NCBI GenBank assembly: GCA_905178155.1
Contig: CAJINV010000001.1
Location: 1,433,363-1,497,362, forward strand
Source: Amoebophrya sp. A120
Lineage: Eukaryota > Sar > Dinophyceae > Syndiniales > Amoebophryaceae
Length of the DNA: 64,000 bases
Direction: 5' to 3'
The notes under the pieces are model-generated. The model saw only the letters and a program-made list of their open reading frames with translations, was not told where the DNA came from and made no database searches. Positions 44,297 through 56,600 of the stretch are shown one piece after another. Every line of letters starts with the position of its first letter. The stretch's first letter is position 1. A program made the translations under genes and the position numbers.

Positions 44297-47200
44297 ATGA
44301 ACTCCAACGCGCCTGTTGAGAACAGATACAGAGGCGCGTATGAACCTCGTCAAGGGATGTTGACCACGACGAGTAACACCACGAAGGGAGGTGGCGGCGG
44401 GCCCAGTAAGGGACAGGGAGGTTCTTGCGATGGGCCCACCTCGTCGGCGTCGTACTATGGTGCGGCTGGAGCGGGTAAAAATACTTCTTCCAAAGGAGGC
44501 AGCTGCAACGAGGGTGCGGCAACGACTTTTGCGCACCAAGAACATCAACCAGAAATGTACCATGAACGTGGCCGTAACCCGATGCCGCAGAAGGAGCAGC
44601 AGCAGCACTACCGGTCGGCACATAAAGAACAGCATCATCAAAATCAATACCCAACAACATCTTCTGCCACGCACCACAACGCCCAGCAGCAGGAGTGGTC
44701 CTCTTCACGCGGTAAAACCTACAACCCAAAGGCCGCTCCTGGCGGTCCTGCGGGCTACAATGATCGTCCGCATCCACACGGGCAGCCAAAAGTAGAACAG
44801 GTCGTGCACGGAGGCGGCACCAAACAGTACGCGACGCGGGGGGATGCGCGAACCTACCAAACCAGCACACCGCATCAATCTTCGCAGCACGTTGGTGAAA
44901 ATAATAAAGCCTTCGGAAATAATAAAGTTGCAACATCTACTTCTACTCACCAGCAGAATACTAGCAACAATCGCCGTTCCGGTGGCGGTTTTAATACGAC
45001 ATCTGTGGGACCGGGCCACGGAAACTTTTACGGTAATAATCCTAGAGACTCAAGAACATCTACCACTGCTCCTCCCAACGTCACCAGTGCTGATGGCGCG
45101 CCGGCGCAAAAAGCTGCCGAGGGCGGTTGGCGCGATATTAAAACCGGGCAACATCAAATGGAAAATCAAAATCAGTCCCGCGGTGGCAGAAATAATTTCC
45201 ACGGGGGAAATAACCAGCACAGCAGGACAAGCAATTTTCAACAACATCAGCGTAGTCAACAACAGCAGCAGTTTAATAACAGTCATCACGGAAGAACAAA
45301 CGCACAAATGAGCCACAATCACCAGACTGATCGCAAAAATTTTAACACCTCCAGTAACAAGTCAACGAACTGGCGCGCTGAAGAACGGCGGGAAAGAACT
45401 TCTAATTCCGTATCAAAAGGACAAATCCCCCCTCCCCGTATCAAAACGAAACTTCTGATGCTGGATTTGAATACACAAATCAAGTCTTTGTTGCAGTAAA
45501 GGACTGCACGCAGATCGTAAGCTTAGGCAGGGGCCTTTTGGTGTAGGCACCTAGCATGGTCGACGGCTGCCCTGTAGCCCTTACAGCATTACAAACCGCC
45601 TGCATAACGTGGCGGACAGCCTGCACTTGCCTTCTTGCAAGACAGACGCGATCTGTGGCCACAAATCTGCGTCACAAATTTTCAGACGGATGCGTATCCA
45701 ATATGGGGAGGGGGGATCTTTCCTTGCAATATTTCGGGGCCGGCACGTCGAAATACCCACGATCTTCGGATGAAGAGTACTTCTACGCCTCTGCCAACCA
45801 CCTCCCTGCTGGCACATCAAGAGGACCACGCGGAGCAGGTGCGCCGTCGTCCGCGTCGCACTATGTATCAAGCACTTCTAATCGCACCATCACGGGCGGC
45901 GGGACGGGTCAAGCTCACGCTCAAAGTCATCACCAGCAAGGCAGTAGTTATCACAACTTGGATTTCGAACAGGACGAGCGGGAGAACTTTTTCCGTGTGG
46001 ACCGGAACTTCGTGCCCGCGCAGCTCGATGGGTACGCGAACATCTGGTCCGACGGTCTGGATGCCAGGGTGTTCCCGAGTTCCACGGTCCTATTCGCGGA
46101 CTACAACTCGCGGCCGTATACCGGTGTGGAACACCGGGCCTCGGAGGTGGAGGTGGAGCGATTTCAGGGGCGGGACGAGATGAGCGAAGAGCATCAACAT
46201 GAACTTTTACGACCCGATAATGTTGAAGGCGAGAATTATATAGCTGGTCGTCCTCCTACAACAGCTGCCTACACTAACGCCCTTGATCATGAGCTGTATT
46301 ACGACCAGAACTTCGAGAAAAGCGCTCGGGTCGCGGAGGCCGACCGGCGGGCTGCTTTGCTGCGGAGACAGGAACAACCACGAGGGCAAGACAACTACAA
46401 GTACCCCGGGACGAGGGAGCTGCAAGGACAAGACAACTACAAGCAACAACAGGGAACTCTCGAAGGTCGACCAGGCAGCAAGCCTGGATCTAGTAGTACC
46501 GCTTCTGGACCACGTGACGATACGCAGCGAGGTGGACCTCAATATTATGACGACCTGGATGAAAATAAATTGCGAGATGTTGTGGAAAACCTTCACGCGG
46601 CCATCACGAGTCGCACTGTGAGTCGCGGCAGTGCCGGAGCGTTGGGTGTGCAGGGTCGTGTATTTGATCATGCAGGTGGTAGTTCTTACAACAGGGGCAC
46701 CGGCAGCTACAGTACAACTAGAACGAGCCACCAGGTGCAACATGATCAGCGTCCGCCAGGTTCTTATTCGTCCTCGTCGTCTGCCGCACGGTCTCTGGAC
46801 CCCACCAGCGAACTGCGGAGGCTGCTGGAGGAGGCGAGTTACCAAGTGCAAAAATGTCTGGGTCTGGAAGGTGGTAACTTGTGATGCTGTCTTTGGATTC
46901 CAAGAAAATCTGTATTGCATGACCAGCAAGAGGACTCCAGTTTGTGCTACGCGGAGAGGGCATTTCTCATGCGGTAGAGGCATCGCAAAGCCCTCTAAAA
47001 ATCTGTCATGCTAGAAGAGCATGCATCACAGACATCATGGGCCATTCAAAATATGCATGACAAACCTGGCAATCTTTCAGACCCAGACATTTTTGCAGTT
47101 CATACGAGTTACGGCCTGCTGCAGAATTACCGCACGGAATCCGACCGGCGGCGCGAGTATCAAATGCAAAAATGTCCGGGTCTGGAAGAGTCGGGACTTG

Positions 47201-49979
47201 TCATGCACATTTTGCATGACCCGTAAGGTCTGTGATGCTGGTGCTAGCATCACAGATTTTTTGAGAGCTTCTCGATGCTAATTACGCATGAGAAATGCCC
47301 TCTCCACGTGCCAAGAACTGACTCCTCTTGCTGCTCATGCAACACAGATATTTTTAGAATCCGCAGACAGCATTACATCCAGACTCAGACATTTTTACAT
47401 TTGATAGCGAGGAGCAGCGGGCAAATCTGGCGAACTTCGGGCGCGCCGCGGGGCGGGAGGGGATTTTGCGGGACGGCGCCTTCGAATACATCATGGACAC
47501 GGACCTGGTCGGCGAGCAGAGAAGCGTGCACGAGTATGCTGAGTAAAAACGTCCCCACCCCAGAGTTGTCATGCAAGTCTGCATGCCAAAGAAGTTTCCT
47601 ATGCGGAGCCCCATGAGAAGCATTTTCTAGTCGTGTTTTGGAGTTTGTGATGCTAGAATCAGCATGATGTGCTAGATCTGTGATGCTGCTGAACTAGCGA
47701 AACAGGATCACACTATGAGGGCAAACTTGTCATGCCAAACAGCGAAAGCTGGTTGATTTGTCTAGCACATTTCCCATCTTGACTCTGGTGCGGGGACGTT
47801 TTTACTCAGGATGACGCGCCGCAGATCTCCCGGACCATCGCCCGGTTTGCCGAGGCGGCGCACGACTCCTTCGGGAATTGGCAGCACAGCGACCACCGGG
47901 AAAATTTCTACGCCGAGAACCAGCAGCAAACCCTGCAGCACCGCGAGTTCCCACACTCCACGAGGCTTCCAAGGCCCGAGTACCTCCCGCCGCCGCCGCC
48001 CGGGGATCATTATGCTGCACCAGGAACTTCTTCAACTTCATCTACTTCTGTGGAGAAAATTATAACCTCCGACGGGGACCACGGTTGTACCCCTGCGTCC
48101 GCTGTGACAGGCTTTCCACAGTACGACGGACCGAAGTTTTTCGACGACCCGCCCACGAATGGTAAAATAACGACCCCGCCGGGTGCAGCAGGGGACGAAT
48201 CACGTGTCGTCCCGGCGTCGTCCGACGAGGAGAGAATCGCTGGTGGTGCGCATCTTCGTGGTACAGCAAAAGCTCCTGGTGCTCCGTTTCAGCCACAGGC
48301 AAGAGCAGGAGTTGCCGGTGTGGCAGACGTGGCGGCGACGCACCGGCAAGATGATTCAGCTGCTCGCGAGTTGATGTACAACCACGCCGCGGGCGAAGGA
48401 GGTGCCCCTCCAGCACGGGTTGTTCGGGCCACTCCCGCGAACCATTCGACATCGCTCGGGAGCAAAGGCGGCGTGTACAATTACAACGGGACCACGAGCG
48501 CGTCGTCCGCCAGCCGCCCCTCGCCCGCCCCGCGCACGCGCGTTGGTGGAAGCTCGTTGGGTACGTGGCGCAGCAGCGGGCGGAGCGAGATGTCCACGGA
48601 GTCCGAGAACGAGGGGGAGGGGCCGGAGGAACTGCATCAGCAGCTTGGCGAGGACTTCTGGCTCGCCGGGATCCGCGGCACCTACGAGTCCAACGCCGCG
48701 GACTACTGGGCGGACCTGGGCCCCGTGTGGCAGCCGGACGCGGTTGGGTTCCCCGAGACCACGAACAGCAGGCGTGGCGGCCGTGGTGGGACGAACCAGC
48801 AGGGAGGGTCTCGTCCGGGAAGCTACAACAGCACGATGACCAGCGGTGGTGGTGCAGGAGGACTGAGTAGAGAGACTGCTGGAGGTGCGAGTGCGACTAC
48901 GTCCAGAATGCCGCCCATGCACGAGCACGAGGAAGACCACTACTTGCGCGACGAGTTCCAGGAGGGGCACGATGGACGAGAAGCTGAAGTTTACGGGAGG
49001 ACAACGACGTCGAGAGGGAGCAAAACTACAACTTCTGCTACAAATAACCGGGCGGGAATAGACTACAGTGGTACAACTAGCCCAGCTCCGCAACAAGAAG
49101 GAGCTCGAGTTGATGACGAGACAGACATGATCGGAGTAGAACTACACCAGGGCACCAAGATGAAATTAGGTTCTACTTCCTCGCTGGACGACTCGTCCGC
49201 CCACAACAATTCCGTCCGGTCGGATTACACGTACTACGCCAATTTTGGCGACGAGATGCGCGAGGTACGCGCGTTGCGGATTCAGAGCTCGGCGGCGCGG
49301 AGGGACTTGCGGGACGAGCAGATGACGAAGATTTTGGAGCGCTGCAAGGTGCTGCACGGGCACTTTTACAAGCTTCCCATCGAATTTACCTACAAACCCC
49401 GGCCCGACTGGACATCAGCCGCGTCTAAAGCGGGAGCAGCAGCTCCAGGGGCTAGTACTTCTTCGATGACGGCCCAAAACGAGTCGCAACGGTTGTTCAA
49501 GCGGCGGTTGCTGCTCGCCAGGGAATTCAGTTCCGAGCTGGTGCGAATTCTGGGTTACCTTTCTTCCACACTGATATGCAAGAAAAAAACTGTGTAAGTG
49601 TAAATTTGTGTTGCAGAAGATGCAACAGAGTTACACACGTCATGCCAGACAGCCATGAAGTCCTATTTTCATTTGTGTTTTCCCTTACAAACCATGCATG
49701 ACAGGTTTTCTCTGTGGTCATGTAGAGCAAATTTGTGATGTTGTTCCTCAAAGAAAGTTACACTTACACACTTTTTTTCCTGGATAACTGAGTGCCCGCG
49801 TGCAGCGGTGCCGCCGCGCCTCGCGGGCCCCGCCGTCGCCCTCGGAAACACCGGCTGCTGCTGGGAAAAAGGCGAACAAGCAAGCAGGCATTGGTGCCGG
49901 TGGTGTCTCTCTACTAGGGAAGAACACTAGTGTGGGTGCCGCGACCGGGATCAACATCAATTCGGGTAGTGGTATGTAG
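44297..49979 (+). CDS. Large disordered Asn/Gln/Gly/Ser-rich protein, five introners
   Basis: Exons: 44297-45410, about 45737-46839, 47110-47157, 47412-47534, about 47813-49574 and 49792-49979, about 1,445 residues. The first third is low complexity (His, Gln, Asn, Gly) like RNA-granule scaffolds. The middle has short ordered-looking parts: FRVDRNFVPAQLDGYANIWS, FEYIMDTDLVGEQRSVHE, GEDFWLAGIRGTYESNAADY. Near the end an Arg/Leu-rich helical stretch reads RALRIQSSAARRDLRDEQM, followed by HGHFYKLPIEFTYKPRPDW. I do not recognise the family. The continuity of frame through five introners, and junctions restored by the perfect TSDs, show that this is an expressed-type gene. A role in RNA-protein condensates is only suggested by composition. 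Confidence 0.7.
45411..45731 (-). mobile_element. Introner B5 (family B), inserted in the opposite orientation
   Basis: 321 bp. The ends match family B, but the sequence after the left arm (CGAAACTTCTGATGCTGG) is the complement of what other B copies carry before their right arm, so the element is reversed relative to the gene. TSD TTCCG / TTTCG. Junction N-S-G-A-G-T-S. Confidence 0.88.
46840..47104 (+). mobile_element. Introner A6 (family A)
   Basis: 265 bp. Left end TACCAAGTGCAAAAATGTCT, right end ATTTTTGCAGTTCATA. Perfect TSD CGAGT. Reads E-E-A-S-Y-G-L-L. Confidence 0.93.
47158..47406 (+). mobile_element. Introner A7 (family A)
   Basis: 249 bp. TIR TATCAAATGCAAAAATGTCC, right end ATTTTTACATTTGATA. 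Perfect TSD GCGAG. It follows A6 after an exon of only 53 nt. Reads R-R-E-E-Q-R-A-N. Confidence 0.94.
47535..47812 (+). mobile_element. Introner C7 (family C)
   Basis: 278 bp. TIR TATGCTGAGTAAAAACGTCC, right end ACGTTTTTACTCAGGAT. TSD not clear. An in-frame junction V-H-E-D-A-P-Q is available. Confidence 0.87.
49575..49786 (+). mobile_element. Introner D5 (family D)
   Basis: 212 bp. TIR TATGCAAGAAAAAAACTGTG, right end CACACTTTTTTTCCTGGATA. Perfect TSD ACTGA. Reads S-S-T-L-S-A-R-V. No AG at any register. Confidence 0.94.
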
Positions 49980-50606
49980 TGAGGTCACCGAACGGTTCTA
50001 ACCAGGGAGTTTTTTTGACACCTACCGTGAAAAACGACCGGAAGTTTTCAAGCGGCCGAAGGCGTTTTTTGACATAAAAAGTTTCCAATTATCAAGCGGC
50101 CGGGGCTTTGATATCAAACAAGCCCGGTCGAAAACTATCGATTCGCACTTGATAAAACGACGCAGGGGAGCCGGCAAAAGGGGCGCCCTTCTGAGGCGCC
50201 CACCGCCTTAGTTTCTGGCGATTTGGGGCTCCCAAAAAGGGGCGCGCAAAAAACGCGCCCAAAGTCAGAACAGCGAAACAGCATGGCACGGCCGCGATTT
50301 CGGAGCATTTTGGGCGGCCGCGAAAGCGGCCGCCTTTTCGCCGGTTTCAGAGCCTGGGAAGCTTTGCAAAAAGCGCCGGCGTGAAAAATAAAAACGCGAA
50401 AAAGAAAAAGCGACACAGACGCGCAAAGCCAATCCGCATGCTATGGGCCCGATTTCCCTTCGCTTTTTGGGCGCCCCCCGTGGCACCCGGATCGGCTCCA
50501 TAGCATGGGAGCTGGCTTTCGGAAAGGAATTTCGGAGATGTGCTAAAATTCGCGACGTTTATCGAGCGGCCGCCATACCGTGCGGCCTAACGTTACTCAC
50601 GGCGGT
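49980..50606. other. GC-rich intergenic region with many short inverted repeats
   Basis: Repeated words AAGCGGCCG, GGGGCGCGC and AAAACGCGCCC form several local hairpins (for example around 50235-50265). No protein-like frame. It may be a decayed mobile element or a promoter region; no clear ends were found. Confidence 0.45.
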
Positions 50607-53600
50607 ATGGCGAGCCAAGAAAAAGCAAAGTCGCGGCCAAGGCGACGGTCGGCCGGCATGCAAGAAAACGCCCACGACCTCACTACCTCCGCCCCGGCGG
50701 CTATATTTGGTACTTCCGCCGTAACTGGAGCCCCTTTTGCGAATAACACATCCCCCTACGCACTGTCTTGGCTGGCCTGCTTGCAGCTGTTCATCTCTAG
50801 TGGGGCGGAATATCTGGCGCCGACGTCCACGGTAGAGCGGGACGCGGTCAAGCTGTGCTCGCTCGAGGAGTGGATCTATGCGGAGCCTATCAAATGTAAA
50901 AATGTCTGGGTCTGGAAGAATGCAACTTGTGATGCTAACTTTGGATTCTAAAAAAATCTGTATTGCATGACCAGCAAGAGGCGCCCAGTTTGTGCTACGC
51001 GGGGAGGGCATTTGTCATGCGGGATAGGCATCAGGAAGGCCTGTAGAAATATATGATGCTAGATCATGCATTACAGACATCCTGAGTCATGCAAAATATG
51101 CATGACAAACCTGGTAACCTTTCAGACCCAGACATTTTTACATTTGATAGAGCCCTCGCAGGTACTACAGACAGTCGGGGTCTGAAGACCACTCTGGTTT
51201 TCATCGTGTGCAAAATAAAACAGGCTAAAGCAACATATGGCTCTACTTGGAATGCTTTTTGAAGATGTCGCTACTTTTCAGTCCTCTTATACGGTGGTAA
51301 TCTATCAGGATGTTGATCACGACACATCAATACGAGTAAAGCTAAAGTGCCTTTATTTTCTGTATTCAAAGCAAAAGGTGTTCCGCGTTCCGCATTTCGT
51401 CCTGGCGCAGCTCCGCGGAGACGCGCAGCGCGTGCGCGTGAAGGCGTTGCAGGTGCTGGAGCAGATGAGTATTCTGTACCCGAAGGTGTTTTTTGGGCGT
51501 TGGTCTCTGGTCCTGGATTTTCCCGGCTTCCATGTGATCCGGCGGTACACGGACGACTTTGGGTATCAAATGCAAAAATGTCTGGGTCTGGAAGGTCGGA
51601 ACTTGTGATGCTGTCTCTGGATTCTAAAAAAATTTGTATTGCATGACCAGCAAGAGGATTCCATTTTGTGCTACGCGGAGAGCGCATTTCTCATGCGGTA
51701 GAGGTATCACAAAGCCCTCTAAAAATCTGTGATGCTACGGCATGCATCACAGACATCATGGCTCATGGAAAAAATGCATGACAAATGTCGAAATCTTCCA
51801 GACCCAGACATTTTTGCATTTGATATTGGTGAGTCCGCGCTTATGTCCGAAAGTACCCCGTGCAGCACCACCACAAATAAAGACCTGCAAGGAGGTGGTT
51901 CCTCCTGTAGAGCTGTTCAAAGCTTGTCGTTCAACACAGCAGGAGGACCTGGTGCAGCCGCAGGAGCTCAACATCAGAAGGTGGACGTCGTCTTAGGAAC
52001 AACTACCAATACGACCACCACCGGCGTGGTCAACATGATGAAACCGAAGCGACGGCTGATCCACCGAGTGTTTCCTTTTTTACTGAACAATTCCTCCCCG
52101 AACGAGGACAGTAACGCCGCTCCCCCCCGGCTCTCCGCGCTGCTCGCCGTGGCGCTCTTCGACGAGGTGCCCTACTGTCGCCAGGTCGCGCTGAACATCG
52201 TCGTCCAGCTCCTCACTGTGCCCGAGATGAAAAGCTTTCCGCTGCCGCTCGAAAACCTCCAAAATGACCGCTTTTACAGCTGTCTCCGCGTCGTGCAGGA
52301 TCTGGACAAGCAGAATCTTGCGCCCGCCGAGAATAAAGACAAAGACGCGGGGGCAAACATCATCGACGAAGAAGCGGAAGCGGGCTTTGGAAGTGCCACT
52401 TCTCCTGGCAAGCCGGGGGCGACGGGGGCCACGCAAGAGTTGATGACCGTGCAGAAGAGGACGGCCCAAGTGGTATTTGTTATATTAGCACTGTTTTATT
52501 CGCATTGCGTCAATGGTAGGAGGATCCTGTTGTTGAGTGTGAAGATGTCGATCTACTTGCTTGCGATTGATGCGCTTCGATCACCAGTTTCATCTCCACC
52601 ACACGAGCTCTCTTCTGCATGTTGCTCACACGACGGGGCCACGTATAAGGACGTTGTTGTGGTCCTCACAACAGGTCAAGGGTTATTTTCTTTTTCGTGT
52701 CCAGCAATAAATTTAAATTTAAATAGGGCAAATATCAGCAAGGAATAAGTTCTGGACCTGATGTTGAGAATACAATCACCCAATTTATTCCTTGTCCACA
52801 GGGCGTTTCTTCGAGCTTCGGCTCCGCGAACAGCAGTATGACGGAGCAGCTCGCGTTGGACGTCCGGCTGGCGCACATGGTGATGTTTACCCACCTAAAT
52901 GAACCGCACAACGTGGACATTGCGCTCCACGCCCTGTCTCAAGTGGTTTCCTGCATGCCCTACACGAAGTTCCGCGCGGGACTGCTGGGCAACCTGGTGA
53001 TGCACCTGGGCCCGCAGATCGCGAACTTGTCCGTGGCAGCGAACACGCACCGCGCCCGGCGGCTGCACTGGCTGGTCAGCATTTTCAGCCAGATGCTGCG
53101 CTTCAAAAACAGTGACAGCAGCCACGCAAAGGAAATTGCCTGTGCCTTGGTGCAGCGCATCCGGATCAGGTCGACCACCGCGAATCAACATCATGCTGGT
53201 GGGAGACCGCCTTTTGGTTCGAATTTGACGGACAGCAAGGCAACTTCTACAGCCAAGTGGCCCTCGCTCAACGGCAACAAGCACCCTACGAACCGCCAAC
53301 AGTTAATGCGCCTGGAGCTGCAACAGCGTAATACATTTGTCACCACGCACGACACCTGTGTGGCGGAGTTGCTGATGCAGCTAACGCTTTCTCTACTGCA
53401 CGACAATGAATTTGCGTCCCTCGTGCTGGACTTCCTCGCCGTCGTCCAGCACATGTCCACGTTGCTCTACGGCGTGTGCATGCACCTTCGCGACCAGAAG
53501 CTCGGCGGCGGTAATATGCGCAGGAAAAAGCGGATGCCGCCATGGGAAATGCTGAAGCACCATCACGCCCTGTTGGCGAAAGCGGCAAGATTGATTCCGG

Positions 53601-56600
53601 GCACGACAACGACTACAACCAGTGCTGCTGGGGCAATAAATCAAGAGCAGACCACAGGAACAGCACCACTGCAAAAAACAGAGAAGAAAGTACAAGTTGA
53701 GCAGGAACAAGCGGGAGGACAAAACAACGATTACAGTACCGTGAAAAGAATCAGCAGCTCAAAGGGCAGCAGCACCGCCGTCCTCGCGCAGGACGAAGAC
53801 CAAGGAGCGGGAAGTAGATCACTTTTGAACAAAGACGCGGAAGTTGAAAACAACAAGAAGCCCAAAACCAATGCTGCGTGGAGTGCGCTGACCGAGGTGG
53901 CGATGCAACTCGGGGGGGAATCCTGCCAACTCACCCGGTTGCTGGAAACACTGTGCTTTCATCTCCTCTGCGAACGCACCCAGGAGCGCGGGCACGTGGA
54001 TGCGCTAGAGAACCATGCGACCGCAGGTGCCGACGACGTTCTGCTCCTGGTGGAGCAAAATAGTAGTAGCACACTGAATGTCAACAACCCGTCCTCGTCC
54101 AACTCCAGGCGGACGTTGAAAGGGAACGGAAAGCAGCACGGACGTGGTCAACACGGCAAAGACAACTACCTGTTGAAACAACACGAAGTGCTGACCCCCG
54201 CTTCAACATCAATATCGCAGAAGGAGGTGGTGAATATCTACTTGCACCACCAGCGGGCCCTGCGAATCTTGGAAGAAGTGCCCGGGTTCGCGCCGGTGGC
54301 CTTGCTTCCCCACGTGATTGCGCTCTTTTTCACCAAACCAGTCCCGCTGAAAGGGGTCTTGACCGAGCAATCGGTTTTAGCTTTTCAGTCCGTGCAGCAG
54401 CGCCACAACGTGCCCAGGTTCTGCATCACCGCACTGCAGGACATGCTGGTGGACGCCGCCCGCAGCGAGACCTGGATGACGGAGTACCACGCCAGTGCCA
54501 CGCTGTGCTTGCCGAAGCTGATCCTGAACGTGAGCGTGTGGTTTCTGCACCGCGACCTCGTTTTCCGCATTCTCACCACTTCCGGCGTCGCTGAGAACCC
54601 AAAGCGCCGCCGCTTCCCGGTCATGCTCGCCCGCTTGTGCTGCCGGGTCATCGATTTTCTGTCCGACGAGGTGCAGTTACTGGCTAGTAGTACGACTAGT
54701 ACCTCCGCAACAGGAACTGCTGGTGCGGAGAAAGTAGACAAGGAAGATCTAGAACTTCATGCGGATGATGAACCACAAGCGGCCCTCGAAGATGAAGCAG
54801 AGGAAGTGTCCCCGGTGTCCGGCTCGGAGTTGATCTTTTCCGCATTGTATCAAATGCAAATATGTCTGGGTCTGGAAGGTTGGAACTTGTCATGCTAAAT
54901 CTGAATCATGCAAAAATCTGCGTTGCATGATTACCATCGAAAGGCTCCCTTCCGTACGGAGCGCCCCGAACCCGTTTTAGCGCACCTTTATGATAGCCTC
55001 GCTGTTATGAGAAGTTAGATCAGTTTGTAGAACCCAGTCGGTTTATGCTAGCAGATGGCTAGTGCGCTGTGAACCCCCAGGACCAGGTTGACTCAGTCCC
55101 GACCGAAGTGGTGGGCGCTAGGGTGAACTATGTATGTAGCGCTTAGGGCCCTTCCGTGCGGCCATATGTATGTCCCGCAACGGGGTTCGTCTATGTCGGT
55201 CATTTATATGCAAGGCGATGGGTTACCCGGTCGGCAGAGCCGATCCACACGAACGAGCGATGATTTTTACCAAATGCTATCCACTTTTGATCAAGTTGAG
55301 AGGCAGTTTCTCATGCAGGATAGGCATGATAGTGATCTCACGGAATCTGTCATGCTAGGTCCTCCATTACAAATCATATGGGTCATCGAAAACCTGCATG
55401 ACAAGTCGAGCAAAGTCCCAGACCCAGACATGTTTGCGTTTGATACACTGAAGCAGGACTTTCGGAAGTTGCTCCACCTTGTCCGGGAACAAATCACGGA
55501 AACCGCGGACCGCGGGGGCATTATTGCGTTGGGGGATATTGCGGATCACCTGCGCAAAGCCGGACCGGCGGTGCTCGCCGCGACCGTTGGAGGGAAAGAG
55601 GACCGAGGTGCGTTTTTCATGCCGGATGTAGAAATGGAGCCGCGTGCAGGAAGAGGAGGAGTTTCAGAGCATGCAGTTTCCCCTGCTGAAAACATCGACG
55701 CACATCAAGATCGTGAACTACAACAACCCGAAGTAGACGAAGACTGGCGGTTGGCCGCGGTGCGATTAGTTTTTGAATTCAGCGAAAAGATGCAGGCTGG
55801 ACAACTCGAGTTGTCTCCAGAGGATAATCTTCCCCGTGCTGCCGTCGGGGATAGCAAAGATAAAGACGCAGGCATCCTCTGTAAAAACCTCGTCCCCACC
55901 TCATAGGAAGGACAGAAAATGCTTGCATATAAATCTGTGTAGTGTGAAGGTGAACTAGAAGCATTTTTGCCTGACCCTGACTATCCGCGCATCACAAATT
56001 ATTTCCAAGCACGACTAGAACATGGATCGCATGGGAAAAAGTCGCAAGACAGAAAGTTTCTGCGAGCAGATTTCATTCAGAAATATAGAATAACATCACA
56101 TACGGAGTGGAGACGTCGTTTTTGCACAGGATTTTTGTAGCAGGACCAAAACTGGACCACGTGATCGTTGTGCGGTGCCTTGGTTACCTGGGCTGCATCC
56201 TTCCCAAATGCGAACAGGCGGCGGCCTTGCTGGAGAAGATCCAGGAGGACTTCGTCGAACGGATTGCGGCGGCGCAAATCGAGTTGACCAGGGACTACAA
56301 AAAGGAGCTAGAGTATGGATGTGTAGTCAGGACCGAAATCGAAAAACTTGTGATGCATGAAATGTAGGGCAGTGAAGGCCTGTATTGGGGAGCAGGCAAA
56401 TGAGACCGATTGTAAGCGTGATTAGGGGTATGCAATGTGCTGCCAGAGTAGAATGACAGGAGCAGTCTTCTTTGCCCAAAGAGCATGACAGACTGAATCT
56501 GGGTGCTCCCGAAATTTGTCATGCGCCACTTGGAAACTGAGGCTCCAACTGGCATCCGATTTTTTGCATCACAAACTATTTCAACTTTGACGATTTCAAT

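Noticed and set aside
48356-49096. 246-codon minus-strand open frame
   Set aside because: Shadow of the plus-strand disordered gene, whose frame continues on both sides through introners with TSD-restored junctions.
54940-55285. Ribosomal RNA fragment inside introner A10
   Set aside because: Structured and GC-rich, but I could not match it to any rRNA region; reported only as an unknown insert.
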